Assembly (NCBI GenBank): GCA_037127315.1
Contig: JBBBDQ010000403.1
Location: forward strand, 1,121,001 to 1,185,000
From: Ascarosepion bandense
Taxonomy: Eukaryota > Mollusca > Cephalopoda > Sepiida > Sepiidae
Direction: 5' to 3'
DNA length: 64,000 nt
The notes under the pieces were generated by a model that saw only the letters and a program-made list of their open reading frames with translations, was not told the DNA's origin and searched no databases. Below, piece by piece: positions 32,240 through 42,480 of the stretch. Numbering within the stretch: position 1 is the stretch's first letter; each line of letters begins with the position of its first letter. The position numbers were made by a program, and so were the translations under genes.

Positions 32240-32981
32240 GTGTAGCTGCCACCAGGCACCATTTGCTACTAAACCCAATGTAAAAATCACCAGCCCTGTA
32301 TTCTTGACCGGCGGCCTTGTCACCCCTTTGGACAATGTGGTCAGAAAATATAGTTCCTTATTTTTTAGGATAACGTAAAACAATAATAAAGTCTAAATGA
32401 GAAGTATGAGACAAAACAGTAAAAGTTAAAATAAGTAAATAAAAATATAACAAATAAGCTGTCTTACGGTGACCTTTTCTAAAATATAGGATTTTGATCT
32501 CTGCGTAAGAAATAGAAACCCCCTTAACATTCTTTTGTATTGAAACCATCTAAGAGGGCAGACGTAAATTTGTTATCTCCAGTGGCAGCACATTCGTTCG
32601 GTACTGTCAGGGAGTAACTCAATTGCCATAGACCACACGAGGTGCCAACCAGGTAATTAACATTTTTTCCATTCAATTTTCAGCAAACCCTAGACAAATT
32701 TTATAGTTAATGTAATTTAATTCTTCTAAAGTTTTTATTGCTTTTTAGACAATTTTTTAAATTTTAATTTGTAAAAATGTATTGCTTTGGCGATTTAAAC
32801 GATTCTTGCTGATTTAAACACTTGTTATAAGTTACCTGTTTTGTTACAACTATTTATGTAAATTTCCTTGTTTAGTTTCTTATTTCTTCGAATTTTATAG
32901 TTATCTATGCTTGTGTATATTCTTCCTCCATGTACTCATGTTATTTGTTTGTCTAAATTGCAGTTTTCACAGCTGCACAAG
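32240..32981 (+). repeat. BEL 3' flank, possibly its own LTR or UTR
   Basis: Begins TGTAGCTGCCACCAGGCACC, 55 bp after the pol stop, where a 3' LTR would be expected. A counterpart start is seen at 29769. No matching long 5' LTR can be shown, so LTR status is open. Confidence 0.35.
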
Positions 32982-33317
32982 TGTTAGGGCGCCGCTCCTA
33001 TTTGACTACAAATGGACTGTTCCCATTGCTATATATAGCAATGGTGGATTATCTACAGGGGAGTCGTAGAGAGTCACTTGAGAGTCTCTAATGAGTTACT
33101 GAAGAGTCAGTGCGAGTCAGTGAAGAGTTAGTCACACTTCCGGTGGCGTACCGGAAGTAATCACGTATACACACGTCTTACGACGGATTGGACTCTTGTA
33201 TCTTTCTATTGTAAATATTACTAATCACTTCTGTACATACTAACCGTTTTTCCGCGGAATACAACTTATATTCTGATTCTGTTGTTGAGTTATTCATTTA
33301 TACTTGGCGACATAACA
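32982..33317 (+). repeat. LTR-like repeat with two hairpins, copy 1
   Basis: Starts TGTTAGGGCGCCGCTCC and ends GGCGACATAACA. Contains a perfect 22-bp palindrome at 33023-33044 (CCATTGCT arms) and a hairpin ACTTCCGG/CCGGAAGT at 33136-33158, then CGTCTTACGACGG and TGTTGTTGAGTTATT. The 35.0-kb copy shares all of these in order. An LTR is the best guess: TG...CA ends, no coding. Confidence 0.55.
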
Positions 33318-33324
33318 ACAAGCA

Positions 33325-33418
33325 CTGTAAAGGAAATAAAACCTTTTACAATATATACCTGCAGTTTGTCAGTTCTCTCACGCACGTTTCATGTGGCAAT
33401 GGCAATTACACTGGTTAA
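33325..33418 (-). repeat. Right arm of the inverted repeat around the BEL remnant
   Basis: TAAAGGAAATAAAACCTTTT, CAGTTTGTCAGTTCTCTCAC and TGGCAATGGCAATTACA are the inverse of 29857-29945. Confidence 0.75.
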
Positions 33419-33914
33419 CAAGTTCTTTAGAACAGAGTTCGAGCCTCTCTAACAGCACCGAAAAAGCTGCCTAGTCAGATACAAGGCCACAACAATGACA
33501 TACCCTGCAATAATGGAAGTTAATGAAATTCTGAGTTGAAATATATTCAGTATGCCATTATGGCGTGCAGCTGGCGTCCCGAAATATCTATAATATTTTC
33601 GCAACATAAGAACGAACGGTATCGTTTAGAGACGAGAAACAAGCAAGTCTACTATCCTGTTTTAGTTTAGTATACGTGTGGAGATTGTGACTGATTATCT
33701 GTATTAATAACAGTAAATTATGAAGAATGTTCGACTGATTTTATATTTGTTGTCTACACCATATTTGTGGTAGAGCAGTCTACGAGGAATGAAAATCGTA
33801 GTTTAGCGAGATATACTAATGCTGGTAATATGGAGAACATTATTTGTTTTGTTGATTAGACAAATGACAATAAAAAACAATCATGTCAAAGAGTAAAACT
33901 GAAACCAAATAATG

Positions 33915-34320
33915 CTAAACTTCTATGTAATATTAATTCTTCCGTGTGGCACTGAATGCTAGACAATTTTCTCTAAGTTGAAGAGGAGACACGAGGCGAT
34001 ACTGACAAAACTGAAAGATGCTGACAATACCATGGACAATATATATGAGCAACAATGAAGTTTCAAGAGGAAAATGGGAACATACTTAGATTCAGAATGC
34101 GACAGTTGATGAAGAAGAAAGGCTTGGAGAATCTAACACTCATATAACATATTGAAGGCAAGAGGAGTAGAGGAAAATCTAACTTGCCTAACAAGCTTGT
34201 GTAATTAGAGAACAGATCAAAGAGTGAGTTGAATATTAAAAAGACAAACATTATTAACGGTTACTAAGGATAGAAAGTTGTGAGTCATGATCACCCATGT
34301 TATGAAGATAAAAACAGAAA
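33915..34320 (+). pseudogene. LINE-W, strongly decayed copy
   Basis: ATTCTTCCGTGTGGCACTGA corresponds to the YGSEC segment; a frame gives KKKGLENLTL and, after a stop, HIEGKRS, matching MRKEGLENLILRGQIEGKRD; TGAGTCATGATCACCCATGT matches the 3' end. Many indels. Confidence 0.5.
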
Positions 34321-34329
34321 TAAAATGAG

Positions 34330-35020
34330 TGATTTTTTTGTGTTGATTTTAAAATCAACGGAAACTTTAATATTTACGTTCCAGTGTGATATATTTTCTA
34401 GCTTGAACCGTTAAGACTTTATAGTTAGAAATTAGCTATAACTAAATGTTGCTTTGTGTATCGTCTCGGGCTTCTAGTGGTCTATCGGCAATTCCTCAGA
34501 CCCCAACACTGCATCACTGACTACATGAACGATAGACAATTTTCTTTATATTTCACCTTTTATTGGAAACATAGTATTAGTAGGATTAGCATTGTTTCTT
34601 AGAGGAAGCGAGGAAAAGAGGGAGATAGAGAGAACGAACCTCAGCATGTCAACTTGAGACTTGCTATTTACCACATGGTGGCTTGTCTCAAATTTGCTGA
34701 AGCCACACCACGCCAAGACATCTGTGATTGGAAAAGTGTCAACAGCACTATCTTTGCTCGTTTTCTCTTCTTATATTCAAACTTAAAGACAATTCATCAA
34801 TGTCAGAATTACACGCTCAGGGAGTCCAAACTATTTTAACCTAATTTGGACCTTCAGAGTTCTGACGATTACTCTAGGTTTCACCATTTTAAGCTAGCCC
34901 GCGCATTCTGCAACATAAATCTTCATGTCGTCTGCTTTCGTGACCTAATCTGTAAGGTCTTGTCTCAGTCTCAGTCTCAGAGAGGTTTCCAAACATAAAG
35001 AAGGCATGTTCAAATATCGG
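34330..35020. other. Non-coding stretch
   Basis: No known repeat or protein. TCTCAGTCTCAGTCTCAGAG near 34963 is a short hexamer run. Confidence 0.4.
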
Positions 35021-35028
35021 AAGCTTAT

Positions 35029-35320
35029 TGGTGGGACACCCGCGCCTATTCGGCTATAATGGACTCTTCCATTACTATGTAAAGTAATGGTGGCATCTAC
35101 GTAGTAGAGGGTGCCGAGCAGCCGATCGACAAGTCAGTCGTAGACTTCCGGTGACGACCCGGAAGTACCCATTGCTCATACTACGTCTTACGACGGTTGA
35201 GACGATTAACCTTTATTCTTGTATTGGATACTAATAACCTTTGTAAATACTATTTTCACGGAATACAACAATTAACCAATTCCTGTTGTTGAGTTATTTA
35301 TTCTTACTCACGCCATAACA
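35029..35320 (+). repeat. LTR-like repeat with two hairpins, copy 2
   Basis: Starts TGGTGGGACACCCGCGCC and ends CACGCCATAACA. Hairpin 1 at 35069-35090 has CCATTACT/AGTAATGG arms; hairpin 2 at 35144-35166 has ACTTCCGG/CCGGAAGT arms. Relative to copy 1 the hairpin-1 arms differ at one stem position on both sides (G-C to A-T), so pairing is kept. Confidence 0.6.
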
Positions 35321-35339
35321 GCGCGACATAACACTTATT

Positions 35340-36780
35340 ATTTGCTTCTGATTCATGTTGCTTAACAGTGGCAGAATGCATTAACGACCTGACAGTTGCG
35401 ATAAAATGCAACAAAAATAAGATAAGAATAAAAACACGTCAAAAATGGATAATATAAATAACGTTTTTATTTCAGAGATTTGGTCAATTTAAAACTTAAT
35501 GTAAGATTATCCAAATGCAAACTTCTCTGAGATAAGCTATTTTTAATATTATTAAACACATCCTCTTTCTTCTCTTTATCATCCATCCCCTGACCGGATT
35601 TGGTTGTAGAGTTGCTGCGCAGCTGACCAATTTTCTCCACATATCTAGGCTGAAAGCCAGAGAGTTATTCGATCTTGTATCTTGAGAAACTAGACCTCAC
35701 GGAGATCATTCCTCTCCAGTTCAAAGTACAGCCGATGTCCTCCAATTTCAAAGTTCGACCTGGTCACGAATATGTGGCCGTTAATTCCATCAGGGATTCT
35801 GTCTTGTCTAGTAAACGAAGGGTTTCTTAGAAAACCTCCACGTGTGATCGATGTCGTGTCATCACCACACTGGCTGCATAATTATTGATTCCGGCCTAAT
35901 CCGGCTAGATAGATGTTGACCCTAAGTAAAATTTAATGTCTTGTCTTTTTTATTCTGTTGTGTCTAGTCACCCACCTCACCAGAAAAGCTTGGTAGAGGT
36001 ACCGGTTTAGTCACTGATGATACGATCATGAGGCAGACAGCATTGGGTACCAGCAGCATTTGCAAAATGACCTGACATTAAAACACATCTTATTTTTCTG
36101 CTGAAATGACTGTTCCAATTCTTCAATCCAATTGAAATAATTAAGTGGAATACATTTACTGTTAATTGGAAATCGTGAAAGTGAAGAGCAGAAACGTTTG
36201 GTCTTATGATTTTCAAATCCCACAGAATTTCGATTCCTTACAAGATCGGTTGCTCTATGTAAAATGTATTCTTTAATAAATATACAAAACAGCTGCTACC
36301 AGTGATCGCAACCGGGGTGTGTATACTGCGCATTATTCAAAGTATACCAACTCAATACAATATACAAAAGAGCAGAAAGTTTGGATGGTGAATAAAGAGA
36401 TTAGTCAAACTTTTGGAAATGCTGAAAAAAAAAACCAAGATATTGTAAATAACCCACCAAAGAAAGAAAGAAAGAGAGGGAGGAAGTTTTGTTCGCATTT
36501 CACTGTGGCTTCCATTTAAAATAACAACCGTCGATAAGACAATGATAGGTAACATGTGTAATTTAAATAGCAAAACCCACGTCTATTGTTTGATTGGCTG
36601 AGTTGTGAAGAGGGATTAACACCATACATAGAGAAACGTCTTTTAATAATATGAAATTGAAGTGACAAAAAAAATTCGCGATCGACTATTTATTTTATTT
36701 ACCGTCGAATCTTCCCTTTTCAAGAAGGCTCCACATGTTACGATCATCTACTGCAAATGAGAGCGTGAAATTGACTGTCA
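35340..36780. other. Non-coding stretch
   Basis: No known protein or repeat family recognised. Short open frames overlap on both strands and have no motifs. Confidence 0.4.
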
Positions 36781-36782
36781 CA

Positions 36783-36953
36783 GGTCAGATAGAGGGAAGG
36801 AGAGACAGGGGAAAACAAAGGGAAATTTGAAGGTGGATGGCAGAGCAAGGTTTTGGTGTGGCAACAGGAGAAAGCGTGCTAAGAGCCACCAGGGATAGAG
36901 ACGAGGCGGGCCATGATCGCCTACGTCCTGGCGGAACCTTGCACATAGAAGAG
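36783..36953 (+). pseudogene. LINE-W 3' tail fragment
   Basis: GGTCAGATAGAGGGAAGGAG, GCAACAGGAGAAAGCGTGCT, AAGAGCCACCAGGGATAGAG and CATGATCGCCTACGTCCTGG match the LINE-W 3' end. Followed directly by a CR1/Jockey-like tail in reverse. Confidence 0.7.
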
Positions 36954-36954
36954 T

Positions 36955-37040
36955 TCTTTTTGAAAATCATTTCACCCCATGCAACGCAATAAGGTCACTA
37001 AAACACAAGGGTTACTGAAAGTAAAAGAATAAAAAAAAGC
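36955..37040 (-). repeat. CR1/Jockey-like LINE tail scrap
   Basis: GAAAATCATTTCACCCCATG, then CAACGCAATAAGGTCACT is the complement of the LINE 3' tail, as at 7.63 and 57.16 kb. Confidence 0.6.
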
Positions 37041-37084
37041 GATATATTATTGAGGAGTAACAACAAAAGAAGAGTATTGGGCTA

Positions 37085-37700
37085 TATTTCTGAGATTTTT
37101 AAAAAAATCATATCAGGGGGCTACGTATGAGTGAAAAGATTGGAAAAGACAAAGCCGGAAACCACATTCTAAGCAGAGAACAAGGGATGAGCCTCTACAC
37201 CTGTTCAATAGACGTGGGTGGAGTGTGAACCGGGCGATAGTTTAGTCTATCTACTCCAATTGAAAAAAAAAAGTGAAAAGATTTGAAAAGAGAAAGCCGG
37301 AAACCACATCCTAAACAGGGAACAAGGGATGAGCCTCTTCACCTGTTCAATAGACGTGGGTGGAGTGTGAACCGGGCGATAGTTCAGTCTATCTACTCCA
37401 ATTGAAAAAAAAAAGAAAGTGAAAAGATTGGAAAAGAGAAAGTCGGAAACCACATCCTAAACAGGGAACAAGGGATGAGCCTACACACCTGTTCAATAGA
37501 CGTGGGTGGAGTGTGAACCGGGCGATAGTTTAGTCTATCTACTCCAATTGAAAAAAAAAAAAAGAAAAGTGAAAAGATTTGAAAAGAGAAAGCCGGAAAC
37601 CACATCCTAAACAGGGAACAAGGGATGAGCCTCTACACCTGTTCAATAGACGTGGGTGGAGAGCGAACCTGGCGATAGTTTAGTCTATCTACTCCAATTA
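37085..37700 (-). repeat. SINE-C with four tandem heads
   Basis: Four units of about 150 bp (starting near 37131, 37271, 37420 and 37568), each containing AAAGATTGGAAAAGA or AAAGATTTGAAAAGA, AACAAGGGATGAGCCT and GACGTGGGTGGAG, and ending TTTAGTCTATCTACTCCAAT plus an A-run. Only the leftmost unit (the 3' one on the minus strand) has a remnant of the tail (AAATCATATCA, GGGGGCTACGTATGAG). Confidence 0.85.
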
Positions 37701-37799
37701 AGATAGTATTTACATTATTCGTACTTTTGTCCTTATCTTTGTTGAATGCCATTTGTATGACGTTTCGGCCGTTGTAATAAAGGGTTCGATCTGAAATTC

Positions 37800-37855
37800 T
37801 TAGTATCTGAAGAAGGCTGAAGCGTACAATGGCAGAAACGTGGTACAAATAGCAA
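37800..37855 (+). ncRNA. Penelope-type hammerhead, degenerate copy 1
   Basis: CTGAAGA (37807-37813) and GAAA (37835-37838) are present, but the closing base before GAAA is A instead of C and the cleavage-site C is replaced (ACGTGG). Probably inactive. Confidence 0.55.
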
Positions 37856-37947
37856 CAAAGATGAGGACAATTGTTCGAATAATGTAAATACCGTAAATAC
37901 TACCTGATCTCAGAAATATAGACAAATAAAGGTTTTGGTTCGAAATT

Positions 37948-37999
37948 CCTAGCACCTGAAGAAGGCCGGAGTTTACAACGGCCGAAACGTCGTACAAAT
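37948..37999 (+). ncRNA. Penelope-type hammerhead, copy 2
   Basis: CTGAAGA 37956-37962, stem II GGCCG/CGGCC (37964-37968 with 37979-37983), GAAA 37984-37987, minimal stem III AC/GT and predicted cleavage after C37991. One A is unpaired between the core and stem II. Stem I is weak (GCAC with GTAC has one mismatch). Confidence 0.7.
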
Positions 38000-38100
38000 G
38001 ACAACAAAGATGAGGACAATAGTCCGAATAATGTAAATACTGTAAATACTACCTCATCTCAGAAATATAGACAAATAAAGGGTTTGGTTCGAAATTCCTA

Positions 38101-38152
38101 GCAAGCACCTGAAGAAGGCCGGAGTTTACAACGGCCGAAACGTCGTACAAAT
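38101..38152 (+). ncRNA. Penelope-type hammerhead, copy 3
   Basis: Same core and stem II as copy 2: CTGAAGA 38109-38115, GAAA 38137-38140, cleavage predicted after C38144. Preceded by a 4-bp duplication (AGCAAGCA), which accounts for the 153-bp unit. Confidence 0.7.
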
Positions 38153-38249
38153 GACAACAAAGATGAGGACAATAGTCCGAATAATGTAAATACCGTAAAT
38201 ACTACCTGATCTCAGAAATATAGACAAATAAAGGATTCGGATCGAAATT

Positions 38250-38302
38250 TCTAGTACCTGAAGACGGCTGGGGCGTACAACGGCCGAAACGTCGTATAAA
38301 TG
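38250..38302 (+). ncRNA. Penelope-type hammerhead, copy 4
   Basis: CTGAAGA 38258-38264, stem II GGCTG/CGGCC with one U-G pair, GAAA 38286-38289, cleavage after C38293. Stem I GTAC/GTAT pairs fully with one wobble, so this copy has the best stem I. Confidence 0.7.
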
Positions 38303-38729
38303 GCAACAAAGATTAGGACAATAGTCCGAATAATGTAAACAGAGTAGAAGAGTACACACCACCCGACCCATGTTAATTGGATTATTTCGTCACAAAATTC
38401 ACGTACCAACATATTGATCCACTAGACAATTCCCGGTGGAGAACTTGTCGCCTTAAACCTAATGATTGCCTGCTGATGGGTGGTGCTGCTGCTGTTTGTT
38501 GTGCTTGACTGTACATAGTTTTCTCTTTTTTATTGCTGCTGCTGAAAACTTAATTTCATTCTGTTTCTTCCTTTATTAGCAGTTCCCATATCGTATTTAA
38601 TTCTATGCTAAGCCGACTAAGGAGGTCCTCATAGCTTAGCATATGCGTTGATTTTTTTGGTCGATTAACTCTCCAATGTTCTTCTTTGTACAGTATTTTC
38701 AATCCATTCCACTGTAGTTTACCCGGATC

Positions 38730-38790
38730 GCTATACACTTGATGAAAGCCGGAGGGCACAGTGACCAAAACGTGATATTGCTTTCCTGCC
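38730..38790 (+). ncRNA. Hammerhead-like relic
   Basis: CTTGATGAAAGCCGGAGGGC, then CAGTGACCAAAACGTGATAT keeps the GATGAAAG...CAAAACGT frame of the Penelope-type motif, but GAAA has become AAAA and stem II no longer pairs well. A decayed relative. Confidence 0.45.
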
Positions 38791-38814
38791 CGCTGGAAGC
38801 CATTATGTGTTTCA

Positions 38815-39140
38815 GTTTTGGTGATCCGTCTGACCCTTCCAACTATCGGCTTATTGACCTTCTACCTTTTTTCGGCAAACCCCTAGAGGTCCTAATCAAT
38901 GCTAAATTTGTTCATCATCTCTCGCTGCAGGGATTTTTCTCAGTTTTTCGTTTGTCGTTTTTCCAGGTCAACTGCTGATGTACTGACGATAATTTCGGAA
39001 AGAGTCCATCATGCTCTAGATAAAAACGGTGAAACCCGGTCTGTAGCATTGGACATCTCGAAAACCTTTGACAGAGACTGGCATACAGGTCTTCACTACA
39101 AGCTGAAAAGTTACGGTGTCCGCGGACACATTGTTTAGCT
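38815..39140 (+). pseudogene. CR1/Jockey-like RT fragment
   Basis: FGDPSDPSNYRLIDLLPFFG, then KPLEVLINAKFVHHLS and, in another frame, STADVLTIISERVHHALDKN and VALDISKTFDRDWHTGLHYK align with the RT fingers/palm of the 21.4-24 kb element (PTNYRPISLLPIFGKVFEAI; VALDISKAFDRVWHAGLLCK). The motif-A aspartates are conserved. One frameshift; truncated on both sides. Confidence 0.75.
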
Positions 39141-39768
39141 CAGTCCTTCCTAAGTCAAATCGTGAAATGAAAATTATTCTGACGGCACAACCACGTACTC
39201 ATACCTCAATAGAATACTGATCAGTCCGACAAGGTCAAAATGGCAATGTCAGAAATAAAGATACTGTTATCATACACTCGATAATTTTGTCAACATCAAT
39301 TCATTTAAATTCAAACATATAAAGTTTAAGGCCTTACTTAATTGACAAGTGAAAAATCGTATATCCCTCTCACTTTCTCTCTTAAAAGAAGAAACAAGTG
39401 AACATTGTCTATAAAGGTTTCACTCCCGCTTTTGTTTGTTACAGTCAAAAATGAGTCACCAAGGGTGGGACCCCTTCAGAAAACTCATGTCAAACAACCA
39501 TACCTTCTTATGTGTGCCCTCTTCGTTTAGAACGTGGGCGATCATGGTACGTTATAACATCCTGTCTTTTACTGAATCAAACCTATAACAATTTATTAAT
39601 ACTGAAAAGCAATACATAGAGAGTGAATCAATAATTATGCAAACTGATTCTTAGATATTATCTAAATTCTTGTTTGAAATTTTCACTATATAATTTCCAC
39701 CTAGGTACATTGACAAGTAAAGTAACTATATTAAAAAATAAATTATTATTTTGTAAAGTAAATGCGTT

Positions 39769-40052
39769 ATACGGGGTGGGGTGGATAAATTCTCATCTAA
39801 ATGACACAAAAATGAAAATAAAATTGTCATATAATTTTAACAGATATATTTACCAAAATTACACAAAAATATTTTTAAATACTAAAGAGTAAATTCATTC
39901 AATAAAATCACCATTGGCTTCAACCAAGGCCTTCAGACAAGTCTAGAAAATCTCGTTGTTTAAATTTTGTGATTGCTGCCATAATCCTTGTCTTCAGGTC
40001 ATCTTTGGTGTTATAAAGAGTTTTGTTGATCGCTCGCTCAATTGCAGTCCGC
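39769..40052 (-). pseudogene. mariner-like element, 3' fragment
   Basis: Minus-strand reading: INKTLYNTKDDLKTRIMAAI, TKFKQ, then after a frameshift LKALVEANGDFIE and a stop, the typical mariner C-terminus. The 3' UTR and a terminal repeat (plus-strand ATACGGGGTGGGGTGGATAA) follow. Related to, but distinct from, the copy at 52.7 kb. Confidence 0.75.
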
Positions 40053-40174
40053 ATATAATAATAAAAGGTCTTACCATCTGGGAAGTTATATATATATATA
40101 TATATTCAAGATATGTTTTCCTTTTGTCTTTATTCATATTGTTCTTGGACAAATATACTCTATCTGGAATCTTT

Positions 40175-40176
<2 letters not shown>

Positions 40177-40252
<76 letters not shown>
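40177..40252. repeat. (CA)n microsatellite
   Basis: About 38 uninterrupted AC units, directly next to the SINE-H head. Confidence 0.95.
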
Positions 40253-40253
<1 letters not shown>

Positions 40254-40457
40254 ACATAGCTCAGAGGTAGAATCGACGACTGACGCCAATTCGATCGGGT
40301 TTCAATTCTTGGAAAAGCAATCGGATGTCGACGAGCGCCCATAGCTCAGAGGTAGAATCGCCGCCTGACACCAATTCGGTCGGGTTTCAATTCTGGGTAA
40401 AAAATCGGATGTATAACCGTACTGATGAGCTGTGATACAGCGAATCTGTCTGTGGAT

Positions 40458-40462
<5 letters not shown>
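40253..40462 (+). repeat. SINE-H copy with two tRNA-like heads and a defective hammerhead
   Basis: Two successive heads (CATAGCTCAGAGGTAGAATC at 40255 and 40340; GGTTTCAATTCT after each) precede AACCGTACTGATGAGCTGTG, ATACAGCGAATCTGTCTGTG. The GAAACAGATCTGTC part has lost five bases (CGAA-TCTGTC), which removes the GAAA core and stem III, so it should not cleave. Followed by (AT)n. Confidence 0.75.

Positions 40463-40516
<54 letters not shown>
40461..40516. repeat. (AT)n microsatellite
   Basis: About 27 TA units at the 3' end of the SINE-H copy. The same association is seen at 51.2 kb. Confidence 0.95.
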
Positions 40517-40518
<2 letters not shown>

Positions 40519-40979
40519 AACGTTTATTCTTGTAATCAAACAGGAAGTGGTTATTGTTTATAATGCTGGTAATGCCGAGGCGTAACGTATTTGCTAGCAC
40601 GCGACAAAAAATTAAAAAGTGATTATTTATTCTGATGCCCATCTTTGGTTGTTACATTAAAAACGTTTCAGCTATTGTAACCTCCGGCTTGATTCGGTTG
40701 TCTGTCTTCGTACTCAGTAACCTTGTTGGAATTTCGGACCAAACTCTTTATTCAATCCAGGACGATAGATGGTTCCCATCTCGCTTTCCGTGCTTAGAAG
40801 ATAATTCATATTGATTAATACCGACCAGTCTTATTCGCTTTTGTGCCGCTTCTAAGTTTTTTCCACTGACTTTTCAGCAGTACCTGTAGCAGGGATTACG
40901 TCCAATCGCTGGGTCTGGTAGTGTGGAAAAAATCACATATGGAAAGCAGAATCGAAAAAACAAAACCAAAAAAACAAAA

Positions 40980-41005
40980 ACAACAACAACAACAACAACA
41001 AAAAA
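40980..41005. repeat. (CAA)n short run
   Basis: AACAACAACAACAACAACAA-type trinucleotide repeat. Confidence 0.8.
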
Positions 41006-41204
41006 CACCGCTATAGATTGAAGATTTTAGAAGACAGACATTTGAAGAAGAATGTAGAATACAATGGTCAAATTGTTGGGAATATAACAACCATGTTGGA
41101 CCTGTTGGTCCGAATAGAATGCTGATATCAAATGCTTTTTTAACAGACCTGAATTAATGTTTTTCGCGCAATAAGATAATTAGCTACACTGTTTCTCTTC
41201 ACCC

Positions 41205-41325
41205 TCCTCCTATCTAATCTTTTTACTCTTATGTAGCCCTCTAATCTTTTTACTCTTATGTAGCCCCCAGCACACCAGTGGCGTTATCGCCTTGCTCGGG
41301 GTGATACGATTAAAAATATATATAA
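41205..41325 (+). repeat. SINE-C tail with short duplication
   Basis: TAATCTTTTTACTCTTATGT, then AGCCC occurs twice, then CACCAGTGGCGTTATCGCCT, TGCTCGGGGTGATACGATTA, AAAA. The head is not recognisable. Confidence 0.7.
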
Positions 41326-41719
41326 GACTCGAGTCCTGCAACTCATTATTAAACAGTGGTGTGTCTAAAGTAAAGATAGCCTAACAAAGCCTATAACTCT
41401 TTATTTTGAATTTTTCTATTCCAATTTCAAGAGAGACCAGCCAGCTCTACTATTTAACCAATAACTAAAGAGAGAAAGTTGGATACATACCTTTTTTAAG
41501 GTTATTTGTACGAAAATGAATGCGATACACGCGGTTGGTATTCGAACATAGCTCGCTGTTTTCTCCTTCTAGTCCGCTAGCAGCAACCCAACCAGAAGAA
41601 CCAGTTGAGATGTATAAAGATTAAGATGACGAGTCGGGACAGCCTGTTTTATGCTTGAACGCAATGTTCAGGCCTGAAGATTGTGTTCAATTATGAAACA
41701 GACTTGGTATTGACCTTGT

Positions 41720-42480
41720 GGTGGATAGGAAATTAAGAATTAAAATCAACCTTCTTCTTCACTTTTACAAAAATTCACAATCCTGGTTTTGCAAAATAGA
41801 AAAAGGATTGATCATGTGCTTAAAGAAAAAGTCGAAACCGGATTTCACGAGTAGATGTTAAATTGATTTTCTGACCAATGGAAGCGATTTACAAGGCCAT
41901 AAAGACTACATGATCCAGTGCGAAAAATCTAAAGGACTATATAAATGATTTCGATCAGCGTCAGTCAGTCAGAGATGGAAGTAGCAGAGACGACAAGCTA
42001 AAATGTAGCGAGAGAAGCTTCAAGTCGACCCTAATATTCGTGCTCTTTCTCCTTCTTTCTCGTGTGCTGATTCCTTTTACTTCTCCATTTAAAAACATTC
42101 CTACCAAACAAACGCTCATACATACATACATACATACACATAAACTCTTTCCAACAAATTACTACTATGAACATTTTTACAACTCTTGATACCCTTAACT
42201 TTCTAATTGAACATTAACGTCTACCAATTCTTGTTATTTTTTCTTTTAATAAATTTCTATTTTAACATGAAAATTTATAATTTTATTCTTCCACTATTCC
42301 ACACTATTCTACACATTCTAGCCTGCCGACAATCAACCAACCTTCTGATAATAACCTTCTGATAATTTTGGATAAAACTTGTATGTTGTAGAGAGTTGGA
42401 TTATGTATGACACAAGGCCGAATTAATAAAATATTAACCATCTCCCTATAGCTACAACCTCAGTTCAGTGTTCTTGTTTA
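41720..42480 (+). repeat. LTR-like repeat L, uninterrupted copy
   Basis: Runs from TAAAATCAACCTTCTTCTTC across TCACGAGTAGATGTTAAATT (the empty site of the LINE insertion at 21.4 kb), CTGACCAATGGAAGCG, GGACTATATAAATGATTTCG (TATA-like), GTCAGTCAGTCAGAGATGG and CTCTTTCTCCTTCTTTCTCG to ACATTCTAGCCTGCCGACAA and ATTAACCATCTCCC. Contains a short (CATA)n near 42117. No coding capacity. Confidence 0.65.

Larger units (their letters stand above)
37701..38345 (+). mobile_element. Penelope-like terminal repeat array with hammerhead motifs
   Basis: Four direct units of 149-153 bp (CTGAAGA at 37807, 37956, 38109 and 38258). Each carries a hammerhead motif followed by AATAGTCCGAATAATGTAAA and CTCAGAAATATAGACAAATA. 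A partial unit in inverse orientation (37735-37790, the complement of TTACAACGGCCGAAACGTCA) starts the array. Hammerheads in tandem terminal repeats are described for Penelope-like elements. No Penelope RT or GIY-YIG domain is visible in the window. Confidence 0.7.

Noticed and set aside
39956..40270. Open frame of 104 codons ending in a long Thr-His repeat
   Set aside because: The repeat is the translation of the (CA)n microsatellite, and the upstream part lies over the reverse mariner fragment.
40253..40400. tRNA-like heads considered as real tRNA genes
   Set aside because: They continue into SINE-H sequence, are imperfect in the cloverleaf region, and recur as dispersed repeats.
41672..41706. 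CCTGAAGATTGTGTTCAATTATGAAACAG, again a hammerhead-like spacing
   Set aside because: No stem II pairing directly next to the core and no GTC-type cleavage site. Chance or a fully decayed relic.
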